Both the position numbers and the translations under genes were made by a program. This document shows positions 8,388 to 16,337 of a stretch of 64,000 bases of DNA, in pieces; position 1 is the stretch's first letter, and every line of letters begins with the position of its first letter. This DNA comes from Desulfitobacterium hafniense DCB-2 (GTDB lineage Bacteria > Bacillota > Desulfitobacteriia > Desulfitobacteriales > Desulfitobacteriaceae), in assembly GCF_000021925.1 (NCBI RefSeq), contig NC_011830.1, forward strand, positions 272,501 through 336,500, given 5' to 3'. The notes below the pieces were generated by a model. It was not told the DNA's origin. It did no database searches and saw nothing but the letters and a program-made list of their open reading frames with translations.

Positions 8388-10001
8388 ATGATAAATCATA
8401 AAGACCTAAAGCCCAGTGATTTAAATAGGCCTGACGAGCAGTTGGTCAAAGTGGAAGAACTTATGCCTTTGCCGCGCCCTTACGATAAACCCGGCATGGA
8501 GCCCGATTTCATGGAAGTCAAACCGGCATGGCGTGAAAAGTACTGTACCTCCTTGGATGGCTTTGTTGCTATTGATACACTAACCCGTCCCAAATCCAAA
8601 GAAGAAGAAGAGGAGTTTGTCCGTAAGTTCTTGAGCGGATTGGAGAAGCTTTTCACCGACGCCAACAACGGTATGAGACAGCCCTTAATGCTTTCCTTTG
8701 AGTACTGTGCTAAATGCGATACCTGCTCCAATGCCTGCCATATCTATGAAGGGTCCGGCAATAATGAACTTTATCGGCCTATTTTCCGGGTAGAGGCTCT
8801 GCGCAAAATCTATAAAAAGTACTTCACTACCAGCGGCAAATTGCTTGGCGGTTTAGTAGGCGCCGACCTCGAGGCAACCTGGGAAAGCATCGCCCGTCTT
8901 GGCGAATCCGCCTATCGATGCAATCTTTGCCGTCGTTGTGCCCAGACCTGCCCTCTGGGTTTGGACAACGGCATCATGGCCAAAGAAATCCGCAAGATCT
9001 TCAGCATGGAAATGGGGATTGCCCCCAGCCCCATTCACAAAAAAGGAACGGAGAATCAGCTGAAGACAGGTTCCTCCACCGGACTTACCAAGCCGGCTTT
9101 CCTGGATATCGTGGAATTCCTGGAAGAGGAAATGGATGAGAAGTTTGGCTTGAAAATCAAATTCCCCATTGATAAAAAAGGTGCCGATATTCTCTTAATG
9201 CACAATGCAGGAGAATACCGGGCCTGGCCGGAAAACCCCATCGCTTTTGCCATTCTTTTTGAAGCAGCAGGGATCGACTGGACCATCAGCAGTGAAATGA
9301 TGGGCTATGACAGTGTCAACTACGGAATTTGGTATGATGATGCCCAAGCGAAGAAAATTGCTCTGGCTCAAATGAAAGTAGCCAAAGATCTGGGAGTGCG
9401 GAGAGTTGTCCAAGGGGAATGCGGACATGCTCATAAAGCGGCGGCCGTGTCGGCGGATAGAATGGCCCCCGGATCGGATAAGGTGCCTGTGGAAAGCTTC
9501 TTCCCCTTACTGCGGGATATCGTCAAATCAGGAGCCATCAAATTCGATCCCAGCCGGAACAATTTCCCGGTGACCCTTCATGACCCTTGTAACGTGGTAA
9601 GGCAAATGGGAATTGTCATGCCCCAACGGGAAGTCTTACATCAGCTCGCCCCCCAATTCCGCGAGATGACCCCCCATGGGGTAGATAACTACTGTTGCGG
9701 CGGCGGGAGCGGTTTTGCCATCATGCATAGTCAGAACTTCGGAGACTTCCTGAAAAAGATCAGTGCCCGCAAGAAATTCGCCCAGATTCTTAACGCTTTC
9801 CAGGATACTATCGAAGATCCCCAGATCGTTAAATATATCTGTGCTCCTTGCTCCAACTGTAAAGGAACCATGCGGGATATCCTGGAGTACTACGAAGCAA
9901 CCGATAAGTTCAATGTTCAATATGGCGGTTTGATTGAGCTGGTCGTCAACGCTATGGCTGATCTCAAGAGACCCTTCTTTGAGTTCTTAGAAGAAGAGTA
10001 G
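8388..10001 (+). CDS. DsrK/HdrD-like iron-sulfur protein (paralogue of DsrK)
   Basis: A 537-residue cytoplasmic protein with two ferredoxin-type [4Fe-4S] motifs (C107-C110-C113-C117 in CAKCDTCSNAC; C178-C181-C184-C188 in CNLCRRCAQTC). These precede cysteine-rich CCG elements of the heterodisulfide reductase catalytic type (GECGHAHKA, HDPCNVVRQMG, NYCCGGGSGFAIM, CAPCSNCKG). CCG domains bind the unusual [4Fe-4S] cluster that reduces disulfides. It pairs with the membrane cytochrome at 7455 and is similar in layout to the true DsrK at 16338, but differs along its length, so it is an old paralogue rather than a recent duplicate. It lies 46 bases before the CoA-disulfide-reductase-like gene, which suggests a shared thiol/disulfide substrate chain. 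Confidence 0.82.
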   Translation: MINHKDLKPSDLNRPDEQLVKVEELMPLPRPYDKPGMEPDFMEVKPAWREKYCTSLDGFVAIDTLTRPKSKEEEEEFVRKFLSGLEKLFTDANNGMRQPLMLSFEYCAKCDTCSNACHIYEGSGNNELYRPIFRVEALRKIYKKYFTTSGKLLGGLVGADLEATWESIARLGESAYRCNLCRRCAQTCPLGLDNGIMAKEIRKIFSMEMGIAPSPIHKKGTENQLKTGSSTGLTKPAFLDIVEFLEEEMDEKFGLKIKFPIDKKGADILLMHNAGEYRAWPENPIAFAILFEAAGIDWTISSEMMGYDSVNYGIWYDDAQAKKIALAQMKVAKDLGVRRVVQGECGHAHKAAAVSADRMAPGSDKVPVESFFPLLRDIVKSGAIKFDPSRNNFPVTLHDPCNVVRQMGIVMPQREVLHQLAPQFREMTPHGVDNYCCGGGSGFAIMHSQNFGDFLKKISARKKFAQILNAFQDTIEDPQIVKYICAPCSNCKGTMRDILEYYEATDKFNVQYGGLIELVVNAMADLKRPFFEFLEEE

Positions 10002-10047
10002 GCCAGATCCTGCTGCTTGCGGCGGGGCAAGAAGATGAGGTGGTAAA

Positions 10048-11742
10048 GTGAAAGTTGTGATTATTGGCGGGGTTGCCACAGGCCCTAAGGTAGCAGCACG
10101 CTTACGACGCCTTTCTATAGACGCCGAAATAACCGTGGTCGAAAAGGGGAAGATCGTCTCCTATGGATCTTGCGGGTTGCCCTTGTTTTTGGGCAACCTG
10201 GTCCCCAAAATAGAAGACCTTATGAAGACCTCCGCGGGGCTGATTCGCGACACCCAGTATTTTGAGGACACCAAGGGCATCAATGTATTAACCCAGACCG
10301 AGGCCCTGGCCATCGATCGTCAGCAGAAAAAGGTTAGGGTCCGGAACCTTGCCACAGGCGAGGAAAGAGATCTGGACTATGACCATTTAGTTCTGGCCAC
10401 AGGGGCTAAGGAAGTAGTCCCGCCCATCCCCGGAATCCAGTACCAGAATGTCTATACCTTACACAGCTTGGATGACGCGGTGAACATTAAAGCCTTGATC
10501 AAAGAAAAGAAGATCCAACATGCCACCATCATCGGTGCCGGTCTAATCGGCATTGAAGTGGCTGATGCCATTGCCGGACCGCGCCTAAAAGTCACTCTGT
10601 TCGAAAGTCAAGGCAGTGTCGTCCCCAAACTGCTTGATCCGGATATGGCCCTTCTCGTTGAACACAAGATGCGCAGCCGAGGGATCGATCTAAGACTGAA
10701 TTGTCCCGTCAAAGAGTTGACCGGAGATGAGGACGGGAAGGTCAATGGAGTTATCTTAGAGAACGAATCTATCACAACCGGGTTGGTCATTGTGGCTGTA
10801 GGAGTGCGACCGGAGGTTACTCTGGCCCGACAAGCCGGTTTGACCCTTGGCATAACGGGTGCTATTCAAGTCAACCAATACATGCAGACCGACGACACTT
10901 ACATCTATGCCGGCGGCGACTGTGCTGAACAAGTCAATATGCTGTCCGGCCGCCAAGTCTTTGTTCCCTTGGCATCGACCGCCAACAAGCAGGGACGGGT
11001 TATCGCTGACAATATTGCCGGAAGGGCTTCAGAGTTCCCAGCCATTTGCGCTACTTCAGTCTTTCAAGCCTTCGAACTCAATGTAGGAAGGACAGGACTG
11101 GGAGAGCCAGAGGCCAGGGAGCTGGGCTATGATGTGATAACAAGCCTGAGCACCGGCCTTGACGCAGTTCATTACTATCCCGTTCATGGGGCGGTGACCA
11201 TCAAGCTCATTGCCGAAAGAACCAGCGGACGGCTGCTGGGCGCTCAGGTCTGCGGTACGGGAGAGGCTATTAAACGATTGGATGTCCTTATAACCATCTT
11301 AAGATTCAATGGCACGGTTAAGGATATCAGCAATTTGGATTTGAGCTATGCCCCGCCTTTCGCTACGGCCATTGATGTTTTGATTCATGCGGCCAATACC
11401 TTGGAGAACAAGCAACTTGGGATCGTGGATACCGTGAATCCCTTTGAGCTGCTTGAACGCTTGAAAAAAGATAAATCCATCATCTTTGTGGATGTGCGCG
11501 AAGGAGATGAGACCAGGGCCAACCCTGTGGAAGGTTCCCAGATCATAGTGATACCTTTAGGGGAACTAAGGAAACGATATACTGAAATACCTCAGGGCAG
11601 CCCAGTGGTCACGTTCTGTGAATTGGGTATTCGCGGATACGATGCAGCCTGTTTCCTTAAAGGAGTGGGATTCCAGGATGTTAGTTTTCTGGAAGGAGGG
11701 ATGTCCACCTGGGGAGCCTTGCAGCCTGCCCTGAACATGTAA
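10048..11742 (+). CDS. CoA-disulfide reductase/NADH-dependent polysulfide reductase fused to rhodanese
   Basis: A 564-residue fusion. Residues 1-450 are a FAD pyridine-nucleotide-disulfide oxidoreductase: FAD-binding GGVATGPKVAARL, single active cysteine C42 in SYGSCGLP, NAD(P)-binding GAGLIGIEVADA (about 162), and YIYAGGDCAEQ (about 285). Residues 465-564 are a rhodanese domain with active cysteine C524 in CELGIRG. This CoADR-RHD layout is found in enzymes that reduce CoA persulfides, polysulfide or CoA disulfide with NAD(P)H, while the rhodanese domain carries persulfide sulfur. The start is GTG 10048 after GATGAGGTGG. Downstream of the DsrMK-like pair and upstream of the ferredoxin-dsrAB genes, it may handle persulfidic sulfur in this block. 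The substrate in vivo is inference. Confidence 0.87.
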   Translation: MKVVIIGGVATGPKVAARLRRLSIDAEITVVEKGKIVSYGSCGLPLFLGNLVPKIEDLMKTSAGLIRDTQYFEDTKGINVLTQTEALAIDRQQKKVRVRNLATGEERDLDYDHLVLATGAKEVVPPIPGIQYQNVYTLHSLDDAVNIKALIKEKKIQHATIIGAGLIGIEVADAIAGPRLKVTLFESQGSVVPKLLDPDMALLVEHKMRSRGIDLRLNCPVKELTGDEDGKVNGVILENESITTGLVIVAVGVRPEVTLARQAGLTLGITGAIQVNQYMQTDDTYIYAGGDCAEQVNMLSGRQVFVPLASTANKQGRVIADNIAGRASEFPAICATSVFQAFELNVGRTGLGEPEARELGYDVITSLSTGLDAVHYYPVHGAVTIKLIAERTSGRLLGAQVCGTGEAIKRLDVLITILRFNGTVKDISNLDLSYAPPFATAIDVLIHAANTLENKQLGIVDTVNPFELLERLKKDKSIIFVDVREGDETRANPVEGSQIIVIPLGELRKRYTEIPQGSPVVTFCELGIRGYDAACFLKGVGFQDVSFLEGGMSTWGALQPALNM

Positions 11743-11795
11743 TTGCTAAATAATACACAATGAGTATTTTGTATTGCACGATTGGAATTCTCTAT

Positions 11796-11849
11796 TTTAC
11801 ACAAAGCTTGAATCGTAGTTAAATGGACTTGGAAAGTGTAAGTTCACAC
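11796..11849 (+). promoter_or_regulatory. Candidate promoter and dyad upstream of ferredoxin-dsrAB
   Basis: TTTACA (11796-11801), a 17-base spacer and TTAAAT (11819-11824) could drive the ferredoxin-dsr operon. Just downstream is the dyad GTGTAAGTTCACAC (11836-11849), close to a CRP/FNR-family half-site pattern. It would lie over the transcription start region. The -10 box is weak, so this is tentative. Confidence 0.4.
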
Positions 11850-11879
11850 AAGGATTAGATAGATAGGTGGTGAAGGAAG

Positions 11880-12068
11880 ATGTTCATCATAACCATTGAT
11901 CCCGATTCATGTTCCGGTTGCGATGCCTGTGCAGATTCTTGCCCGGCACATCTGTTGAAATTCAACGGGGAAATCACCGAAGTCGTCGGCGATGAAACCG
12001 AATGTATGGGTTGTGAAAGTTGCGTATCTGTTTGCCCAACGGGTGCTGCATCCATTATGGAGATGTAG
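11880..12068 (+). CDS. 2[4Fe-4S] ferredoxin
   Basis: A 62-residue bacterial ferredoxin with two complete cluster motifs: C11-C14-C17-C21 and C42-C45-C48-C52. Its ATG has GGTGGTGAAGG upstream. It sits 39 bases before dsrA and is transcribed the same way, so it is probably the first gene of the dsrABD transcript. A ferredoxin directly in front of dsrAB is likely to be an electron donor to the siroheme sulfite reductase, or an exchange partner for the DsrK-type proteins. No membrane or export signal is present. Confidence 0.9.
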   Translation: MFIITIDPDSCSGCDACADSCPAHLLKFNGEITEVVGDETECMGCESCVSVCPTGAASIMEM

Positions 12069-12107
12069 AAATATACAAAAAGAAATTCTTGAATTGGAGG
12101 TAAGGTC

Positions 12108-13301
12108 ATGGCTGAAAAGAGAACGCCACAACTGGATGAGTTAGAAAAAGGACAATGGCCCAGCTTTGTGACGGAAATCAAAAAGGCTGCCGTGAAAAAC
12201 GAAGCCTCGAAGGAACTCCTTCATCTCTTGGAAAGATCCTATGAGGAAAAGAGAGGGCACTGGAAACACGGCGGTATCGTTGGAGTTAAAGGTTATGGCG
12301 GCGGGGTAATTGGTCGTTATACTGATTTGCCTGAAGATTATCCTAATCTGGCTGCTTTCCACACAGTACGTATTAATTCTCCAAGCGGTTGGTTCTACAA
12401 TACCAAATCCCTGCGCACCATCTGCGATATCTGGGAAAAACGGGGAAGCGGACTTATGAACTTCCACGGAGCAACCGGAGATGCTATTTTGCTGGGGACA
12501 ACCACCGACCAACTTCAGCCCATTTTTGATGAATTGAGTGAGGGTGGTTTTGATTTAGGTGGTTCCGGCTCCGACTTAAGATCTCCCAGCTGCTGCGTTG
12601 GACCAGGACGGTGTGAACATGCTTGCTACGATACCCTGGAAGCTTGCTATAACATCACCAACCAGTACCAAGATGAATTACACCGCCCTATGTGGCCGTA
12701 TAAATTTAAAATTAAATTCTCCGGTTGTGCTAACGACTGCACCGCAGCGATTGCCCGTTCCGACTGCGCCGTCATCGGAACTTGGAGAGATACTCTCACC
12801 ATCGATCAGGAAGCAGTCAAAGCTTATGTGGCTGAAGGCCTGAATATTCAGGCTGTAGTATGTGACCGTTGCCCGACAAAATGCCTGAAATTCGATGCTG
12901 AGACCCAGGAATTGAGTGTTATTGCTGAAGAGTGCACCCGCTGCATGCATTGCATCAATAGAATGCCCAAAGCCATCGCTCCCGGAAAAGAAAGAGGAGC
13001 AACAATTCTGCTCGGTGGCAAATCTACCATCGTTCAATCCGCTTTCATGGGTTGGGTTATCGTGCCCTTCATGAAGATGGAAGTCGAAGATGATTTCCAA
13101 GAGTTCAAAGATATGATCGAACGCATCTGGGAATGGTGGGACGAAAACGGTAAAACTCGTGAGAGAATCGGGGAAACCATCTACCGTTTAGGTATGACCA
13201 ATTTCCTCACTTCAGTCGGTCTGCCTGCGGTACCGCAAATGGTTTACCGTCCGCGTGCTAACCCCTATGTCTTCTGGCCAGAAGATGAAATAAAGAAGTA
13301 A
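12108..13301 (+). CDS. dsrA: Dissimilatory sulfite reductase, alpha subunit
   Basis: A 397-residue catalytic subunit of the cytosolic alpha2beta2 siroheme enzyme that reduces sulfite with DsrC as sulfur acceptor. The siroheme/[4Fe-4S] ligands are visible as C163-x5-C169 (CVGPGRC) and C207-x3-C211 (SGCANDC). An inserted ferredoxin domain follows, with C252-C255-C259 and C276-C279-C282. Arginine- and lysine-rich stretches before the first pair (about residues 88-125) match the sulfite-binding part of the family. A ribosome site GGAGGTAAGG precedes ATG 12108. dsrB starts 13 bases after the stop. Length and motif spacing are normal, so the gene appears intact. Confidence 0.97.
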   Translation: MAEKRTPQLDELEKGQWPSFVTEIKKAAVKNEASKELLHLLERSYEEKRGHWKHGGIVGVKGYGGGVIGRYTDLPEDYPNLAAFHTVRINSPSGWFYNTKSLRTICDIWEKRGSGLMNFHGATGDAILLGTTTDQLQPIFDELSEGGFDLGGSGSDLRSPSCCVGPGRCEHACYDTLEACYNITNQYQDELHRPMWPYKFKIKFSGCANDCTAAIARSDCAVIGTWRDTLTIDQEAVKAYVAEGLNIQAVVCDRCPTKCLKFDAETQELSVIAEECTRCMHCINRMPKAIAPGKERGATILLGGKSTIVQSAFMGWVIVPFMKMEVEDDFQEFKDMIERIWEWWDENGKTRERIGETIYRLGMTNFLTSVGLPAVPQMVYRPRANPYVFWPEDEIKK

Positions 13302-13314
13302 GAGGTGGTTAATA

Positions 13315-14373
13315 ATGGCAATTCTAGATCAGGGGCCACTAAATTATAAAGAACAGCTGCCGCCCATCATTAAAGAAAATTACGGAAAATGGCGTTACCA
13401 TGAAAATCCGAAAGCAGGCGTTCTGAAACACGTTTCTGAATCCGGTGCAGAATTATACAGCATTCGCGTTGGTTCTCCCCGCCTTGTGTCCTTGGATTTT
13501 ATTCGCGAAATTTGTAATCTTGCAGATGAGTATTGTGATGGCTACCTTCGTTTCACAGCCCGTCACAATGTAGAGTTCTTAGTATCTGATGCTGCTAAAG
13601 TAGAACCGTTGATCGCGGCTCTTGGTGCCAAAGGTCTCCCGGTGGGCGGTACAGGCGCATCCGTCAGCAATATCGTTCATACCCAAGGTTGGGTTCACTG
13701 CCACACACCTGCTACCGATGCCTCCGGTGTGGTTAAAGCAGTTATGGATGATCTCTATGAGTACTTTGTCTCCATGAAATTGCCTGCTCAAATGAAAATC
13801 AGCTTAGCTTGCTGCCTGAACATGTGCGGCGCAGCTCACTGCAGTGACATAGCAATCGTTGGTGTTCACAGAACACCACCCCGCATCGACCATGACAAGA
13901 TCCGCAAAGGAACTGAAATTCCCAGCTTGGTGGCCAGCTGCCCGACAGGCGCTATCCGCCCCAATCCCAAGGAAAAGAGTGTCGTAGTGAACGATGCCAA
14001 ATGTATGTATTGCGGTAACTGCTACACCATGGCACCCGGTATGGAAATTATCGACCCCCAAAACGATGGAATCGCTATTTTAGTTGGTGGTAAGGTAGCG
14101 AATGCCCGGACCAACCCCATGTTCTCCCGGATGGTCATTCCCTTCCTGCCTAACAACCCGCCTCGCTGGCCGGAAGTGACCGACGCAATTCGCAACATTG
14201 TCGAAACGTGGGCTGCCAATGCTAACAAAGGCGAAAAAATGGGTGAGTGGATCGAGAGAATTGGCTGGGAAAGATTCTTTAGCTTAACCGGTATCGAATT
14301 CAGCGACAAACTCATCGACGACTTCATCTTCTCCAGAGAAACTTTCCGTACATCGGCCGCGTTCAAATATTAA
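13315..14373 (+). CDS. dsrB: Dissimilatory sulfite reductase, beta subunit
   Basis: A 352-residue partner of DsrA. Family landmarks are HTQGWVHCHTPATDA (C129), C167-x3-C171 in CCLNMCGAAHC, and a ferredoxin domain with CPTGAIRPNP and C230-x2-C233-x2-C236 (CMYCGNC). DsrB supplies the siroheme site that is catalytically active in characterised enzymes. It begins 13 bases after dsrA with AGAGGTGG as ribosome site and is followed by dsrD. The three genes therefore form the standard dsrABD unit. Both subunits being full length implies a working sulfite reductase. Confidence 0.97.
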   Translation: MAILDQGPLNYKEQLPPIIKENYGKWRYHENPKAGVLKHVSESGAELYSIRVGSPRLVSLDFIREICNLADEYCDGYLRFTARHNVEFLVSDAAKVEPLIAALGAKGLPVGGTGASVSNIVHTQGWVHCHTPATDASGVVKAVMDDLYEYFVSMKLPAQMKISLACCLNMCGAAHCSDIAIVGVHRTPPRIDHDKIRKGTEIPSLVASCPTGAIRPNPKEKSVVVNDAKCMYCGNCYTMAPGMEIIDPQNDGIAILVGGKVANARTNPMFSRMVIPFLPNNPPRWPEVTDAIRNIVETWAANANKGEKMGEWIERIGWERFFSLTGIEFSDKLIDDFIFSRETFRTSAAFKY

Positions 14374-14410
14374 GCGTTCCCATTAAATTTTCAATATATT
14401 TAGGGGGGAA

Positions 14411-14638
14411 ATGGATATGCAAAAAGGAGCTGCCGACCCCGTTATTAAGGAAAAGGTCTTAGCTTTTCTGGACACCGTTGAGAAGGCAAAAAGCAAGGAG
14501 ATTGCTGCTCAAATCGGAGAGAAAAAAGGCGATGTGGATTTAGCAGTCAAGGAACTTGCTATGGAGGACAAGGTGGAATATCTCTATATCACCACCACCT
14601 TCATCGCCCTCAAAGGTAAAGTCAAAGAACCAACCTAA
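14411..14638 (+). CDS. dsrD: DsrD, winged-helix protein of the sulfite reductase operon
   Basis: A 75-residue winged-helix protein. It contains the helix-turn-helix stretch AKSKEIAAQIGEKKGDVDLAVKEL and the wing EDKVEYLYITTTFIALKG. DsrD is found beside dsrAB in reductive-type sulfite reducers and has been shown in Archaeoglobus to stimulate DsrAB activity, so it is an activator rather than a DNA-binding regulator. Two starts are possible: ATG 14411 lies only two bases from the AGGGGGG site, whereas ATG 14417 has better spacing (8 bases) and gives 73 residues. A perfect 14-bp hairpin follows at 14668. Confidence 0.93.
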   Translation: MDMQKGAADPVIKEKVLAFLDTVEKAKSKEIAAQIGEKKGDVDLAVKELAMEDKVEYLYITTTFIALKGKVKEPT

Positions 14639-14667
14639 GCCTTCCGAAACAACACTGCTCAATGAAA

Positions 14668-14699
14668 CTCGTTGCAGGAGGTTCTCCTCCTGCAACGAG
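14668..14699 (+). terminator. Perfect intercistronic hairpin between dsrD and the dsrT-position gene
   Basis: CTCGTTGCAGGAGG (14668-14681) pairs fully with CCTCCTGCAACGAG (14686-14699) around a TTCT loop. It is followed by AAAACTCC and only then TTTTC, so it is a leaky terminator or an mRNA-end stabiliser rather than a classical terminator. It separates dsrABD from the membrane-complex genes. Confidence 0.7.
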
Positions 14700-14739
14700 A
14701 AAACTCCTTTTCTAATAAAACACCAAGGAGTTGGCTTAT

Positions 14740-15330
14740 ATGGATAAGACCTTAAGAAGTCTCCTCACGGAAAAACAAGACCTCATTATTGAAAAATGGT
14801 GTCGTGAAATCATCAATACCTACCCGAAAGAGACAGCAAAATTCCTAAAAGAAAAACGTGATGAGTTTGCAAATCCGATCGGAAACACCATCAGCCAGGG
14901 TATTGAGCAAACCTTTACAGCCTTAATCCAAGAAAGTAAAGAGAATGAAGTGCATTTATTTTTAAAGGATATGATTAAGGTGAGAGCGGTCCAGAGCTTT
15001 ACTGCTTCCCAGGCTGTGAGTTTTGTGTTCCTCTTAAAAAGGATAATTCGAGAAGAACTGGGCAAGGTGGCTGAAGAAGAGCGTATAGCCAAAGCTCTTC
15101 TGGACTTTGAAACTCAAATTGACCAGTTAGCACTTGCTTCTTTTGATATATATTCAGAATGTCGCGATAAGCTAGCGGCTCTCAAGACGATGGAAATAAG
15201 AAATCAGACCTACCGGCTATTGCAGCAAGCGAATTTACTAACACTCCGTTCCGATATGGAACCTGAGGAACCACATTCCGAACCAGAACCCTTTCGGGTC
15301 AATACCAAGAGAAAAGAGGTTGTAACGTGA
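14740..15330 (+). CDS. RsbRD N-terminal-domain protein in the dsrT position
   Basis: A 196-residue, mostly helical cytosolic protein. The beginning (SLLTEKQDLIIEKWCREIINTYP) and the helix set up to about residue 155 match the RsbRD_N (RsbT co-antagonist N-terminal) domain, a globin-like sensory fold. The tail of about 30 residues is charged and low-complexity. I use ATG 14740, nine bases after AAGGAG, rather than TTG 14731, which abuts that site. It overlaps dsrM by four bases (GTGA), so the two are translationally coupled. Genes of this kind directly before dsrM are called dsrT in green sulfur bacteria; the equivalence here is based on position and domain. A sensing or assembly role for the DsrMKJOP complex is plausible but unproven. 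Confidence 0.75.
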   Translation: MDKTLRSLLTEKQDLIIEKWCREIINTYPKETAKFLKEKRDEFANPIGNTISQGIEQTFTALIQESKENEVHLFLKDMIKVRAVQSFTASQAVSFVFLLKRIIREELGKVAEEERIAKALLDFETQIDQLALASFDIYSECRDKLAALKTMEIRNQTYRLLQQANLLTLRSDMEPEEPHSEPEPFRVNTKRKEVVT

Positions 15331-16328
15331 AAGCCTTATTTTCTTTAATCGCTGTATTAATATTGATGCTTATTCCTCTAGTAGGAGTTGGGCTGGCCAA
15401 CTTACAGGGCCTATTTGGCATTGTTCTTCCCTACCTGGCCCTCATCTTATTCCTGGGGGGATTCATCTACCGGATCATGGGTTGGGCCCGCACCCCTGTG
15501 CCTTTTAGAATCCCAACCACGGTCGGGCAAGGCAAATCCTTTGACTGGATTAAGCAGAATAAGATTGAGAACCCCACCTCCAACCTCGGAGTCATCATCA
15601 GAATGGCTATGGAAGTTTTACTTTTCCGGTCCTTATTCCGGAATTCCAAGACCGAGCTGAGGAATGGAGAAAATGGTCCCCAATTGGCCCATGGCTCCAA
15701 CAAATGGCTCTGGCTCTTTGGCCTGATGTTTCACTGGTCCTTATTGATCATTCTCATTCGTCATTTAAGATTGTTTTTGGAGCCGGTTCCGGCGGTTATC
15801 AGTTCCTTGGATAGTCTGGACAGTTTCTTCCAGATTGGTTTACCTGCTCTCTATATTACCGACATGCTTATTGTCGCCGCATTGACCTTTCTCTTCCTGC
15901 GGAGAGTCGTGGCCCCTCAAGTGAGATACATCAGTTTGGCCGCGGATTACTTCCCCCTCTTCCTTCTCATGGGAATCGCTGCCACAGGAATACTCATGCG
16001 CTATATATTCAGAGTAGATATCGCCAGCATCAAGGAATTTGCCGTTGGTTTACTCACTTTCACCCCTCATATCCCTGATGGAATCGGCACCATCTTTTAT
16101 ATTCACCTGTTCTTTGTCAGCTGCTTGTTTGCCTATTTCCCCTTAAGCAAGCTGATGCATATGGGTGGAATCTTTATGAACCCAACCCGGAATATGAAGA
16201 GCAACAACCGTATGGTAAGACATATCAACCCTTGGAACTATCCCGTTGAAGTCCATACTTATGAAGAGTATGAAGACGATTTCAGAACCAAAATGATTAA
16301 GGCGGGTATCCCGGTGGAGAAGGAGTGA
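15327..16328 (+). CDS. dsrM: DsrM, membrane cytochrome b subunit of DsrMKJOP
   Basis: A 333-residue integral membrane protein with about six hydrophobic segments. The first two lie close together at the N-terminus (residues 1-48), and the remainder resemble NarI, with helix histidines (LMFHWSLLIILIRHLRLF, FYIHLFFVSC) as likely heme b ligands. DsrM oxidises menaquinol and feeds electrons to DsrK. GTG 15327 overlaps the stop of the preceding gene. dsrK follows after nine bases. The C-terminus carries a cytosolic tail (NPWNYPVEVHTYEEYEDDF) typical of DsrM. Confidence 0.94.
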   Translation: MKALFSLIAVLILMLIPLVGVGLANLQGLFGIVLPYLALILFLGGFIYRIMGWARTPVPFRIPTTVGQGKSFDWIKQNKIENPTSNLGVIIRMAMEVLLFRSLFRNSKTELRNGENGPQLAHGSNKWLWLFGLMFHWSLLIILIRHLRLFLEPVPAVISSLDSLDSFFQIGLPALYITDMLIVAALTFLFLRRVVAPQVRYISLAADYFPLFLLMGIAATGILMRYIFRVDIASIKEFAVGLLTFTPHIPDGIGTIFYIHLFFVSCLFAYFPLSKLMHMGGIFMNPTRNMKSNNRMVRHINPWNYPVEVHTYEEYEDDFRTKMIKAGIPVEKE

Positions 16329-16337
16329 AATTAAAAA

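Noticed and set aside
12108..14373. Assimilatory sulfite reductase
   Set aside because: Two separate subunits with inserted ferredoxin domains and a following dsrD are specific to the dissimilatory enzyme.
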